A DNA stretch of 64,000 nt, from contig CP154954.1 of assembly GCA_039621445.1 (NCBI GenBank), positions 8,372,634-8,436,633 of the forward strand. The letters are read 5' to 3'. Source of the stretch: Euglena gracilis. Its lineage: Eukaryota > Euglenida > Euglenophyceae > Euglenales. The position numbers and the translations under genes are program-made. Shown piece by piece: positions 55,024-64,000 of this stretch. The notes under the pieces were generated by a model. It had not been told where the DNA came from. It saw only the letters and a list, made by a program, of their open reading frames with translations, and searched no databases. Position 1 is the stretch's first letter. Every line of letters starts with the position of its first letter.

Positions 55024-56081
55024 TTGCTGCTTCGATGTCGTCCCTGTCGCTTCTCCTTTGCCGGAACCCTTCTCGCCGCCTTTGCCTTTCCCCTTACCCC
55101 TGCCTTTGCCTTTTCCACCATCTTTCCCCTTGGCTTCGCCGCCTTTGCCGGTCCATCCTTCATTCCACGGCTGCTGGTTGCCTTTGCCTCGGCCAGCCCA
55201 GCCTTGGGCATCGTTGGAGTCCTTGGTCTCGTCCACCTTCTTCGCTTCACCTTCCTTTTCTTTCTTCACCGCTTCCTTCTTCACTTCCTTGATGTTGGAC
55301 TCCTCCTGGACTCCTTGGTTGGCCTTGGTGTCGGTCTCGTCATCTTCATCTTCGACATCCACTTCCCGCTGCAATCATGTGGGTGCCGCCGGTTTACGGT
55401 GGGCCGGCTCGGGGTCGCCCATGGTGGCGGCCCGCTGGTCCACCCTCAGCCACCGCACCATGAGGTCGTTAACTTGGGTGGCGGTGAACTCCACGGTGTC
55501 CGGGGCCACCCGGACGATGGCTCCACCAGACAGCTTCTGCCGGTCGTACACCGCCTTAATGACCGCCCGGTGGTCATCATCCGCCGGGACCACCTTGATT
55601 CTTCTGCCTTGGCGATCCACTTTCTTCGGCACGACACCCGTCTCCTCCACCACCATCTCCGTCGCCTCCGCCACCGTCACATCCTCCGGTAGGCCTTCCA
55701 GGACCAGCGCCGCGTGGTCACGGCGCCGATCCTCTTCATGGGCCAGCCGCTTCCTCCATGGCTGGCCCAGCTGGTCCACCACCAGGCGGGCTAGCTCCAC
55801 GTCCGTCATGTCCCCGATCTGCATCGCCAGCGCCTTGGCGTTGGCGAAGTACTCCCGCCACTCGCGCTCCGTCAGCTTGCCCCGCGTCACCACCTTGAGG
55901 TGACGGAGCTTCCTTCGTAGTGCTTCTCGGTCGTCTCCACCCAGCTCGAGGTCCAGCCTCGCCCACAGCTCCTCGAACGGCATCTCCGGGTAGGTCTCCA
56001 CCATCAGGTCGATGTGCAGCGCCGTCGCCTCGTCCACCGTACTCCGCAGCAGCGCCACCCGCTGCGCCTCGCTGAGGAGTG
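55021..56081 (-). pseudogene. Element B gag, C-terminal part only
   Basis: It starts abruptly at 56081 within the capsid-like region (LLSEAQRVALLRSTVDEATAL), where element D begins. It then matches element A gag to the end, without the 10-bp duplication of A. It has an AGA-to-TGA change at 55377-55375, just before the Lys/Gly-rich tail, where A reads Arg. The missing N-terminal half is predicted to lie to the right of element D, outside this window. Confidence 0.85.
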
Positions 56082-56214
56082 TCGGCCGCCGGCTTGCGCC
56101 GGCAGCCAAAAATTGCCAGAAGGCGCAAATTTCAAAGTCGCGGCTAACAGCCAATCAGTTAAAAATACCCGCGACTTAAATTGGAAGCGGGTCAAATTTC
56201 GAAGCGCCTTCGAA
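56082..56214. repeat. Palindrome cluster at the B/D junction
   Basis: AAGTCGCGG at 56135-56143 is complementary to 56169-56177. TTCGAAG at 56198-56204 is complementary to 56208-56214 around a 3-nt loop. GCCGGC occurs twice around TTGC near 56090-56103. These could form hairpins at the start of the element D transcript or DNA. Confidence 0.6.
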
Positions 56215-56603
56215 TTTGTTTTTTTTCACAGAACTTGAGGGGTTTTCCCCAATATTTGGCAAGAAGGAATACTATTGTATTGAATTTGGCATTTGGACTT
56301 TGATTTGGAGTTGCAAGCTGAGTTCATTGTTGGTCATTGATTCATTGAAGTCAATTCAATTGAAGGAGCCTTAAACACCACCGCCCACTCCCTCTATACC
56401 GCCACCTTCGCCTCCATCACCTACCACTCCTTGCCCCAAGGTTTGCACATTTCATACATTCACATTTCACAGTTTCAGTTTCAACTGTCTTCTCATTCAA
56501 GTTTCAGAGTTTCAGAAATCAAGTTTCTTTCAGTTTTGGCTTCAAAGTTCCAAGTTTCAGTAGGTTGGTTTTGCAAGGTGTGCAAGAGAGTGTGAGAGTG
56601 AGT

Positions 56604-56607
<4 letters not shown>

Positions 56608-56636
<29 letters not shown>
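56608..56636 (+). repeat. (GA)n microsatellite upstream of element D gag
   Basis: About 14 GA units. They extend the gag frame upstream as an Arg/Glu repeat with no ATG, so I start gag at 56662. Confidence 0.9.
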
Positions 56637-56643
<7 letters not shown>

Positions 56644-56661
56644 GTGAGTTTTTCGCACCAA

Positions 56662-59600
56662 ATGGCAGATTTTTCGATTTTGAGCAAAATTTCAGAAACC
56701 GCAAAAAAAACGATCCTACGCACCGGCTGGGGTTGGGGAAACCACCTGGGTGAGAAAACGGGGGTTGATTTGAGCCCACCAACCCCTGGAGAAAGCGCAG
56801 GCCCCACCCCGGAAACACCCACCCCCCTGCTGTCGGTGGTCCTCCCCACCGGCGAGGACCCCCCGGGGCCCTCGGCCCGAAGGGACTCGGCGGTCGCGGG
56901 GGCGACCGGCGGCCCGGGGGTGGCGGACCCGGTCAACATGGTTAGCAGAGGTTGGCTCACTGACTTCGTCAGTAAGGATTTTTCAGATCCGGTAAACATG
57001 GTACACGAGGGCAGTTTCACCAACCCAGTTGTCTGTGAATTTTCAGAAGAATCTGCAGAAATGTGCTCGTTTTCAGATCATTCTGTCCGAGTTTCAGATT
57101 GTGGTGAAAATTTTCTGAGATCTGTGGCAGAAATCAATTTTCAGAACGAAAAGGAAACTGTGTTTTCTGCAGCCCAGTTTTCAGAACCTGTGGCATCATT
57201 GCAAATCGTGACGGAATCTGTGGCAGAAAACAATTTTCAGGCTACAGAAACTTTATCGTCTTCAGAATTTTCAGAAACGACACAGGAATCAGAATCTGAT
57301 GCTGATTCGGGGAGGGGGTCAATTACATTCATAAGGCCCATCACGGTGGCAGGGCCAGAAAATTTTCAGCTGGTTCCACTGCACAGCAGTGATGAGGAAC
57401 CAGACCCCCCAGCTTACGAAAGCGAAACAGAGGAAGAAAAACAGGCTGAAAACGCCATAATTCAGGAAATGGTTATGCAAAGAATGAAAGCTGCTGGCAT
57501 GTGGCCAGTAAATTTTTCTGGTTTTCAGCAAATTTCTGTGTCGTCACGAGACAGCAGCCCAGGGCCAGAACAAAAAATGTTGTGTTTAACAGCCCAGCCA
57601 GAACCATTGCTGTTAACACAGAGTTCAGAAACGCAGTCAGCACAGCCAGCTGCAGCCCAGCTGCAGGTTTTTCAGCCAGCCCAGCAGTTTTCGGCTGGGT
57701 CATCTGTTCCAGCAATCATGGGGCCAGCCCAGATGACTTCACAGGTTTTTCAGCCAGCCCAGCAGTTTTCGGCTGGGTCATCTGTTTCAGCAATCATGGG
57801 GCCAGCCCAGATGACTTCACAGGTTTTTCACCCAGCCCAGCAGTTTTCGGCTGAGTCATCTGTTCCAGCAATCATGGGGCCAGCCCAGATGACTTCACAG
57901 GTTTTTCAGCCAGCCCAGCAGTTTTCGGCTGGGTCATCTGTTCCAGCAATCATGGAGCCAGCCCAGATGACTTCAAAGGTTTTTCAGCCAGCCCAGCAGT
58001 TTTCGGCTGGGTCATCTGTCCCAGCAATCATGGGGCCAGCCCAGATGACTGGGCAGGTTTTTCAGCCAGCGTCAACAGTGTCTTCAAACACAGGCCCAGC
58101 CCAGGTTTTTGAGCCAATTCAGCCAGATTTTCCACAGACCCAGCCACAGAATTTACAGCCAAACACCAGTTTTTCTGCAGAAACTGGGTCCGAAAACCCT
58201 GAAAATCAGCATGATGTGGAAATGGAATCGGGCTATGGCCAATCTGATGATGATTGGAACAATTGGGGTGAAGAAATCAGTTGCAAAATTGAATGTTTAC
58301 ATGGCAGGCTTTTGGTGCAGGAAGGAAAAAATCCTGAAAAAATGGCTGAAAATCTGGTGGGGGAGGCAGAAAACAGGCTAAATCGGGCATTGGCCATGTC
58401 ACATCGGCAGACATTGAATCTGGTCAATGAGGCATTGGGCATGCATGATCAGCGAATGGCTGATCACATTGCCATGGTGAAACGTGAAATTCAGGCTGAA
58501 CTGAGTGCAACCATAAACGACTTGCTTTTGCAGTTTCAGCAAAATGGTGAAATGGTGCAAAATCTGGCCCAATGCCAACGGCATTTGTTGAGTGTGGAAA
58601 TGGAACGGCAGTTTGCTGAAAAAGTTAAGAAAGTGGAGGATGGAGTTAACTCGTTTTTTGAGGCCCAGGTTGAGGGGTTGAGAAAAAATAAGAGGGATTT
58701 TTCTCAGAAACTGTCGATTTTGGAAAAATCTGTGGGGGAGATGCACGTGGTGGTGCAACAAGTGGGGGAGAAGGAAAAGCAGCAGGAAATTGCTGTTAAT
58801 CAGGTCAAATCTGCAGTCGGTGAGCTAAGCTCTGATCTGGAGGGACGCTTTGGGATCATTTTTCAGCAATGCAAAGGTTTGGGGGAGACTGAGTGTGCCA
58901 ATTTTCAGGCACAGGCTGAGAAATTGAAGGAATTTTCACAGTCCCTGGAGCGAGAGAGCAAAGCTCTGAATGATCGTTTGGGGAGGTTGGAGAATTTTCT
59001 GGGTCGGAAAGATTTTCCCATTGAGAAAGTCTGTGACCTGATTAACAAGAGCGAGGAAACAATTCGGTTGGAGGTGCAAAGGGAGTTGGGGCTGCAAACG
59101 AGAAAGAATTTGGAGGTCATTATCAGTGAAATGTTGCAGGAAAGGTTGAGGCTGAGTGAAAGGGAGGGGCAGTTTGAAAAAGTTCGGGCTGAAATGGAAA
59201 ACTCAATGAAACAGCAGGTTGGAATTTTACTGCAACAGCAGTGCATTGAACTTCGAAAAGAACAGCAGGAGCGGAAAAAATTGCAACAAAAGCTGGATTT
59301 ATTTCAGGCTGAGTTTTTGGTGATGAAAAATCAGCAAGCTGAATCTGCCAAATCTGCGACAGTGGATCTGACAAAGGAAACGAGAGAAAAATCAGCTGGA
59401 AACCCAGAAATCGAAGAGTTTGATCTTTTTGGTTACAACGATTTACCTGTGATCGGGAAAAATCCGGTTGAAATTGAAGGCTATGAATACGCTGAACCAG
59501 GGTCACATGCGACACATGTCAGGCAGGTTTGTGCACGACCTGTGGGGGCAGTGCCTGCAGGTGCAGGACTGGTTTCATCAAATGCAGTGGCAACGCATCA

Positions 59601-60888
59601 ATTGATGAAAAACCTGGTAGCTCCAAATTTTTCTGGACAGCCAAAAGACTGGTCGTCCTTTGTGCGGGATTGGGATCAATATTTCAGGACGTTGGTTATT
59701 TTGCAAAATGGACATATGTCTGATTCACTCAAGCTTCAGCTTTTTGCAATGACGCTGGACGACACAAATCAAAAGGAATTGCAATTCCGACTGGAATTGA
59801 ACGGAAAAACATCTTTCGAGGAGGAATTTGACAGGCTTGAAGGGAAATATGCTGGAACTCAATCCGAGTGTGCCAGAAAAAAATGGTATGATGTGAACCT
59901 CGTGAACCAAGGGAAAATTACCGTACAGGAATGGCGAGATTTTGTCATAAATTTCAGAATAGCCTGGAGACAGGTGAAAAGCGCCACTGACGATGAGGCA
60001 GAAAGACTGGTCAAGGGAAAACTGCCAAATTTCATTTTGCATTGGGTCGCCGATGAGGAGGAAAGGAAATCAACGTGTGGACCGAAAGTCCAAATATACC
60101 CTGGAGTGCCTGCAACCGAGGAAAACATTATTTGTGCTGTGGAACGTGTCACTGGGGAAAAGCCCTGCAAGGTTTCGAAAGTTTCACCGCTGGAGTTCGA
60201 AGTCTTTTTGCCCAACACTACGATTTGCGACAAACTGAAAGAGGTCAGTGGGAAACCAATCACAGGCACGGATAAAAGGATCAAAATTGTGGAGGAACAG
60301 CCAAAAATGGGAGTTGAAGAAATTTTCCGTTTTGTTGAGCGAAAATTGTCATCCAGGGATTCTCAAGACATGATACACAGTTCCAGGGAGCCAAATGCAT
60401 TTGGAAACCGGAGGGCCAGGTCTGCTAAGGCAGATCGGGCCAAGGGGTCCAGGACACCCTCCCCAACACGGTCAGCAAAGGGGGGCGAAACGGTGGCAAA
60501 ACCGTCCGTTGGAAAATCAGATTCACAGGTGGCAGCTCCTGCGACCAATGCAAACGTGAACCCCCCCGTGCAAAATCCAGTGCCAGTGGTTCGATCACAG
60601 TCATTGCCACCCCCCCAGCAATCTCAATTTGGCAATGGGGGGGGATGGAGAAACGATTCTGGGTGGAATTCCAATGCCAATGCCAATTTTCAGGGAAATC
60701 AGTGGTGGCACTCAAATCAACAGAATTTTGATTCACAGTCTGGTGGTGGCAAAGGCAAAGGCAAAGGCAAGGGCAAAGGAAACAATTCTTGGGGGAAAGG
60801 AAACAATGGAAATGACTGGTCTAGGGGAAAGGGCCAGGATGGTGGAAAAGGCAAAGGAAAAGGAAGGGGGAAAGGAAACCGTTGCTAG
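56662..60888 (+). CDS. Element D gag, intact (1408 aa)
   Basis: Starts at the first ATG after the GA repeat (MADFSILSKISET) and runs uninterrupted to TAG at 60886. Residues 20-100 are Pro/Gly-rich. An acidic Ser/Glu region with recurring FSE motifs follows. Five full copies of a 26-residue repeat (VFQPAQQFSAGSSVP and on) occupy residues 336-465. A long coiled coil covers about 560-920. A capsid-like helical segment (APNFSGQPKDWSSFVRDWDQYF, about 985-1130) shares the FSG-x-DW pattern with gag of A and C. The tail has Ser/Arg-rich linkers and ends in a strongly basic Lys/Gly region (GGGKGKGKGKGKGN). No CCHC zinc knuckle is visible. The product is the particle-forming protein. Its length, about twice that usual for Ty3/gypsy Gag, reflects the repeats and coiled coil. 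No lesion was found. Confidence 0.85.
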   Translation: MADFSILSKISETAKKTILRTGWGWGNHLGEKTGVDLSPPTPGESAGPTPETPTPLLSVVLPTGEDPPGPSARRDSAVAGATGGPGVADPVNMVSRGWLTDFVSKDFSDPVNMVHEGSFTNPVVCEFSEESAEMCSFSDHSVRVSDCGENFLRSVAEINFQNEKETVFSAAQFSEPVASLQIVTESVAENNFQATETLSSSEFSETTQESESDADSGRGSITFIRPITVAGPENFQLVPLHSSDEEPDPPAYESETEEEKQAENAIIQEMVMQRMKAAGMWPVNFSGFQQISVSSRDSSPGPEQKMLCLTAQPEPLLLTQSSETQSAQPAAAQLQVFQPAQQFSAGSSVPAIMGPAQMTSQVFQPAQQFSAGSSVSAIMGPAQMTSQVFHPAQQFSAESSVPAIMGPAQMTSQVFQPAQQFSAGSSVPAIMEPAQMTSKVFQPAQQFSAGSSVPAIMGPAQMTGQVFQPASTVSSNTGPAQVFEPIQPDFPQTQPQNLQPNTSFSAETGSENPENQHDVEMESGYGQSDDDWNNWGEEISCKIECLHGRLLVQEGKNPEKMAENLVGEAENRLNRALAMSHRQTLNLVNEALGMHDQRMADHIAMVKREIQAELSATINDLLLQFQQNGEMVQNLAQCQRHLLSVEMERQFAEKVKKVEDGVNSFFEAQVEGLRKNKRDFSQKLSILEKSVGEMHVVVQQVGEKEKQQEIAVNQVKSAVGELSSDLEGRFGIIFQQCKGLGETECANFQAQAEKLKEFSQSLERESKALNDRLGRLENFLGRKDFPIEKVCDLINKSEETIRLEVQRELGLQTRKNLEVIISEMLQERLRLSEREGQFEKVRAEMENSMKQQVGILLQQQCIELRKEQQERKKLQQKLDLFQAEFLVMKNQQAESAKSATVDLTKETREKSAGNPEIEEFDLFGYNDLPVIGKNPVEIEGYEYAEPGSHATHVRQVCARPVGAVPAGAGLVSSNAVATHQLMKNLVAPNFSGQPKDWSSFVRDWDQYFRTLVILQNGHMSDSLKLQLFAMTLDDTNQKELQFRLELNGKTSFEEEFDRLEGKYAGTQSECARKKWYDVNLVNQGKITVQEWRDFVINFRIAWRQVKSATDDEAERLVKGKLPNFILHWVADEEERKSTCGPKVQIYPGVPATEENIICAVERVTGEKPCKVSKVSPLEFEVFLPNTTICDKLKEVSGKPITGTDKRIKIVEEQPKMGVEEIFRFVERKLSSRDSQDMIHSSREPNAFGNRRARSAKADRAKGSRTPSPTRSAKGGETVAKPSVGKSDSQVAAPATNANVNPPVQNPVPVVRSQSLPPPQQSQFGNGGGWRNDSGWNSNANANFQGNQWWHSNQQNFDSQSGGGKGKGKGKGKGNNSWGKGNNGNDWSRGKGQDGGKGKGKGRGKGNRC
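57667..58074 (+). repeat. 78-bp tandem repeat in element D gag
   Basis: Five full in-frame 78-bp units start at 57667, 57745, 57823, 57901 and 57979, followed by a partial unit at 58057. They encode a Gln/Pro/Ala/Ser-rich 26-residue repeat with a few substitutions between units. Confidence 0.95.
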
Positions 60889-60926
60889 GACAGCCGGGGT
60901 GGACCGTTGGGGGCGGGAGCCGCCCC
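60886..60926 (+). promoter_or_regulatory. Element D gag-pol readthrough site: TAG-G and GC hairpin
   Basis: TAG at 60886-60888 is followed by G. A perfect 7-bp GC-only hairpin then forms: GGGGCGG (60910-60916), loop GAG, CCGCCCC (60920-60926). It starts 21 bases after the stop. Gag and pol are in the same frame on either side. UAG-G with a downstream structure is the arrangement used for stop-codon readthrough by gammaretroviruses and some plant viruses. A pseudoknot partner was not worked out. Confidence 0.7.
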
Positions 60927-63900
60927 GGGCTCGCATACCCAGCCCCACACAAAGACATACGCAAATCCCAGGTGGCAAGAAAACTCTCGTGTGAGTGAAA
61001 CCACGATGAAAAATCTGCCATCCCAGGAGAGCTCTACACAAGGTGTGTCCAGTGTGTCGGGTGCGTGCCTGCGTGACGTGCAAATCTGTGACTCGGCCCA
61101 AATCTGTAAAAAACCAGACCTCATAAGAGGTCGTGCACAGCCTTCCGTAAAGAAAAGAGCTTTAGACCTTTTTTGCGGTAAAGGCTCGGTTGGGGATTGC
61201 CTGAGAGAGCAGGGGTTTAAGGTTGTGTCAGTGGACATAAACCCCAGATTTAACCCAACCCACTGTGCAAATATTTTGGAGTGGAGATATTGGAGGTACC
61301 CCCCCGGATATTTTCAGATCATCGCTGCGGGGGTGCCCTGTACAGAATATAGCTTGGCCAAAACATTGGGAGTCAGAAATTTGGAGGGGGCAGATCGGCT
61401 GGTCAAAAAAACTTTGGAGATTGTCGAATATTTCAAGCCAAAATTGTGGTGGATTGAAAATCCCCGTCATGGACTTTTGCGGAAAAGACCCTGTGTTCAA
61501 AATCTGACTTTTGTCGATGTTGATTATTGTCAGTTTTCAGATTGGGGATATCAAAAGCCCACCCGAATCTGGGGGAGCGAAAATCTGAGCAAGCTACAAA
61601 ACAAACTTTGTGATGGCCAGACCTGCCCGAATTTGATTCCTGGGGGGAGGAGTCACCGAGAAAAGTTGGGAGGATATGGAATGACAGTTGGCACTCAGAA
61701 AAAATGGAGGATGCCCAAACAACTGGTGGAGTATTTGTTAACCGTGTTGGAACGAAAAAGCGGATATCGTAGGGAGGATTATGCTGTTAGGAAAGTTTGT
61801 ATGGAGGAAATTGAGAAGGAATTTCGGGTTAAGGCGGAACGGGATTGTTTTGCAACCAGCCAAAATGCCAGGTGTGAAAAGTTTTACGGGGAGGATGATG
61901 ATGCCATGAAAAAGGATTGGGGGGCGGAGGAAACGTTGTGGATGAACCCCCCCTGGACTTTGTGGCCTGAGGTGGCTGAAAAATTGCAAAATTCCAATTG
62001 TCGGGCAATTTGTATTTGCCCAGACTGGAATAGGAGGTGGGTGAAAAATCTGGTGGCTATGGCTGTCAAAAAGATTTATTTTCCCAAGGGGACAAAGTTG
62101 TTTGAGGCTGATGGGAGGATTTTGAGGGGTACCCGTTGGGGGGTGTGGGCCTTGTTGGTTGATAGAAGGCAACTCTCCCAGGGGGGGGCAGCCCCAGGGA
62201 AGAAAAAATTGGTGCGGCTGAAAAAAAGAATGTTGAGGGGGACGAAAACTCGGGGAGGATCGAAGAAACTTGGGGAGGACAGACAACTGCTGTTAAAAAC
62301 CCAGATTAAGTTGGCAAATGGGGAGGAAAAAACGGCCAGAATTTTGATTGACACGGGGGCGGAGGCAAACCTCATTCGACAAGGGTTGATAGGGGACCAC
62401 CTAATGTATCCTGCTAAGGACCCGCTAAGGTTTGAAACTGCCAATGGGCAAACTTTGGCGGGGGGGAGCAGATGTGCAAAGGTGAAAATGATCCTACAAC
62501 AAAATTGGAATGAGGAAAGGGAAATTGAGAGGGTGGAGTATGAGGTTGAATTTTATCAGGCAAACATCAACGTTGATGCCATTCTTTCTTATCCATGGTT
62601 GGCGGAGGCAAAACTGGGAATTTTTCCACACCACAAGGCGTTGGTGAAAGACAGCCCAGACCTGATTTTTTTGCGGGGTGTTGAAAGACGGAGGGGTCCG
62701 CAAAAATTCAGTGATGACAAAAATTTTTCAGTGGACAATGTGACTGTGGCAGACGGGTCTTCGTTTGGGTTGCAAAAATTTGGTCTTTGTTTGCCATTGG
62801 AGGGGTTGGACCAAGAATTGCAATTTTTGAGCGATGAGGACCTGGGGGAGGTTGCCACAAATTTGGAGGGAAGTGACCCCCCTGTGCAAGTTATCAACCG
62901 AATGATAATTGCAAGGGAGGGGGAGGACAAAAAAGAGGAGGAACGGGTAGTCAAGTTGAGGGAACAAGTTTTGGAAGATTACAGGGGGACGGTATTTCGG
63001 TCATCGCCATTTCCAGACCCCCCCGAAAGAGGACAATATGGTTATGCATACATACCTTTGAAGGAGGGGGCAAAGCCAACCAGACAGAAGCCTTTTTTCA
63101 TGCACGGTGAGAGGAAAGAGGCACTTGAGAAAATCACACAAGACTGGCTCGACAAAAAATACATTGAGCCAGCCGCAGCCAAAAATTCTGAATGGCTGTC
63201 CCAGACTTTTCCGGTTCCAAAAAAATCCAACGATTTTCCTTGGAGGGGGGTGGTGGACCTCAGGGGCCCAAACAGCCAAACAAGGCGATGCAACTACCCC
63301 CTACCCAAAATTGAAGACATTTTGGTCAAACATGGTGCAAACCAAATGTTTTCGATCATCGATTTGAAGCAAGCTTTTCACCAACAACCCTTGCACCCAG
63401 AAAGTCGACCCATAACGTGTTGTTTTACCCCCAAAGGCATTTTTCAGTGGAGGGTGAACGTAATGGGTTTGACAAATGCCCCCCAACAATTTCAGCAAAT
63501 GATCGATGACCGTTTGACACCAGTAAGGGATATCGCCACAGGGTACATAGACGACATACTGGTGAGGACAACGGTCGGGGAAGGGGAGGATCTAGTGGGG
63601 GCACATGAAAAAGATTTGAGGAGGGTGTTGGAGGTGCTGAAAACAGAACTTTTGGTGGCTGATGAATTCAAAGCCAAACTTTTCGTTGAGGAGGTCGAAT
63701 TTTGTGGACAAATTTTAGGAAACGGGACTAGGAGGCCTGCACCGGGTAAGTTACGAGCGATCGAAAAGTGGGAGGTTCCAAAAACAATTACGGCTTTGAG
63801 AGCCTTTTTGGGATTCACAAATTATTACAATGCATACATTCACATGTATGCGGAAGTAGCTGCCCGGCTGCAAGACAAATTGAAAGTCCCCAGGGAGGTG

Positions 63901-64000
63901 GGAAAGAAAGGAAGTCGAAAACCTGTGGAATTTGATGGGGAGGATTTAAAAGCTTTTGAGGAGCTGAAAAAAAGGTTGTGTTCGGGCCTAATGTTGCAAC
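60889..64000 (+). CDS. Element D pol: two methyltransferase-like domains, protease, RT (partial)
   Basis: Open in the gag frame for 1037 codons to the window edge; I read every codon and found no stop. A C5-methyltransferase-like domain starts at 61159: ALDLFCGKGS, VVSVDIN, motif IV AGVPCTEYS (Cys codon 61339), WWIENPRHG near 61450, DYCQFSDWGYQKPTRIW. A second domain at about 61840-62170 reads DCFATSQNARCEKF, DDAMKKDW, WMNPPWTLWPEV (NPPW at 61945), ICPDWNRRW and RGTRWGVWALLV. It resembles the Dam-like methyltransferase of DIRS elements. Aspartic protease begins at 62341 (ILIDTGAEANLI, ILSYPWL). RT spans about 63060-63750 (FSIIDLKQAFHQQ, catalytic YIDD at 63544, VEFCGQIL), followed by the start of the RNase H connection. 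RNase H and integrase should lie beyond the window. An internal ATG at 61006 is an alternative start. Confidence 0.88.

Larger units (their letters stand above)
56080..56661 (+). mobile_element. Element D 5' LTR and leader (boundaries inferred)
   Basis: Similarity to element A gag ends at 56081, and the new sequence begins TGTCGGCC, a plausible LTR start. The region is AT-richer than B and has no open frame. It begins with a cluster of palindromes (56082-56214) and ends in a GA microsatellite just before the gag ATG. I could not place the LTR/leader boundary or a primer-binding site; the initiator-Met site used by A and C is absent here. The matching 3' LTR would lie beyond 64000. Confidence 0.5.

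Noticed and set aside
55375-55377. A second readthrough stop in element B gag
   Set aside because: Element A reads Arg (AGA) there and the context is TGA-TTG. It is best explained as a private nonsense mutation.
56602-56661. Upstream extension of element D gag into the Arg/Glu repeat
   Set aside because: It begins with GTG inside a GA microsatellite and has no ATG; the first ATG is 56662.

Overview
This window looks like a transposon graveyard from a large, repeat-rich eukaryotic nuclear genome. I recognise no host gene. Almost everything supportable is a retroelement or DNA-transposon remnant, in several nested layers. Three features point to an alga or other protist rather than a land plant. 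The primer-binding site fits an initiator tRNA-Met ending CCTCTGCTACCA, whereas land-plant initiator tRNAs end in CTCTGATACCA. The Ty3/gypsy-like elements carry cytosine-methyltransferase-like domains, a combination reported from dinoflagellates and charophyte algae. The degraded non-LTR reverse transcriptase resembles families common in algal genomes. The species cannot be named from this sequence.

Layout. 1-2410: a broken coiled-coil gag-like gene, then anonymous sequence. 2411-9720: copy 1 of a segmental duplication of about 7.3 kb, holding a tRNA-like SINE, a gene-free stretch, the LTR of element C, a stub of C's integrase and a fragment of an A-family LTR. 9721-19207: the rest of element C on the minus strand (RNase H, RT, protease, gag, primer-binding site, truncated 5' LTR), itself split by a small LTR-like element at 14713-16489. 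19208-26520: remnants of a non-LTR (LINE-like) RT, a hAT/DUF4371 transposase and a DIRS-like RT, all minus strand. 26521-33917: copy 2 of the segmental duplication. 33164-56081: a tandem array on the minus strand in the order LTR, element A, LTR, element B. A and B are closely related chromodomain Ty3/gypsy elements with very large C-run-rich LTRs, and they sit inside copy 2 of element C. 56080-64000: element D on the plus strand, inserted in B's gag. Its gag is intact and its pol stays open to the window edge.

How the genes work together. In A, B, C and D, pol follows gag after a single stop codon. In A, B and D it lies in exactly the same reading frame; in C the stop site and the following codons are conserved but pol later decays. 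The stop context is TGA-CGG in A, B and C, and TAG-G followed by a strong GC hairpin in D. These contexts match known programmed stop-codon readthrough signals, so Gag-Pol is probably made by readthrough. Pol of A and B is ordered C5-methyltransferase-like domain, protease, RT, RNase H, HHCC/DDE integrase, chromodomain. Element D has a C5-methyltransferase-like domain plus a second, DIRS/Dam-type methyltransferase-like domain before its protease and RT. The Gag C-termini are Lys/Gly-rich and I see no CCHC zinc knuckle in them.

A, B and C each carry inactivating lesions at different places. D shows none in the part visible and is the best candidate for a recently active element. The large GC-rich open frames on the strand opposite A and B, and in the C-run arrays, are shadows.
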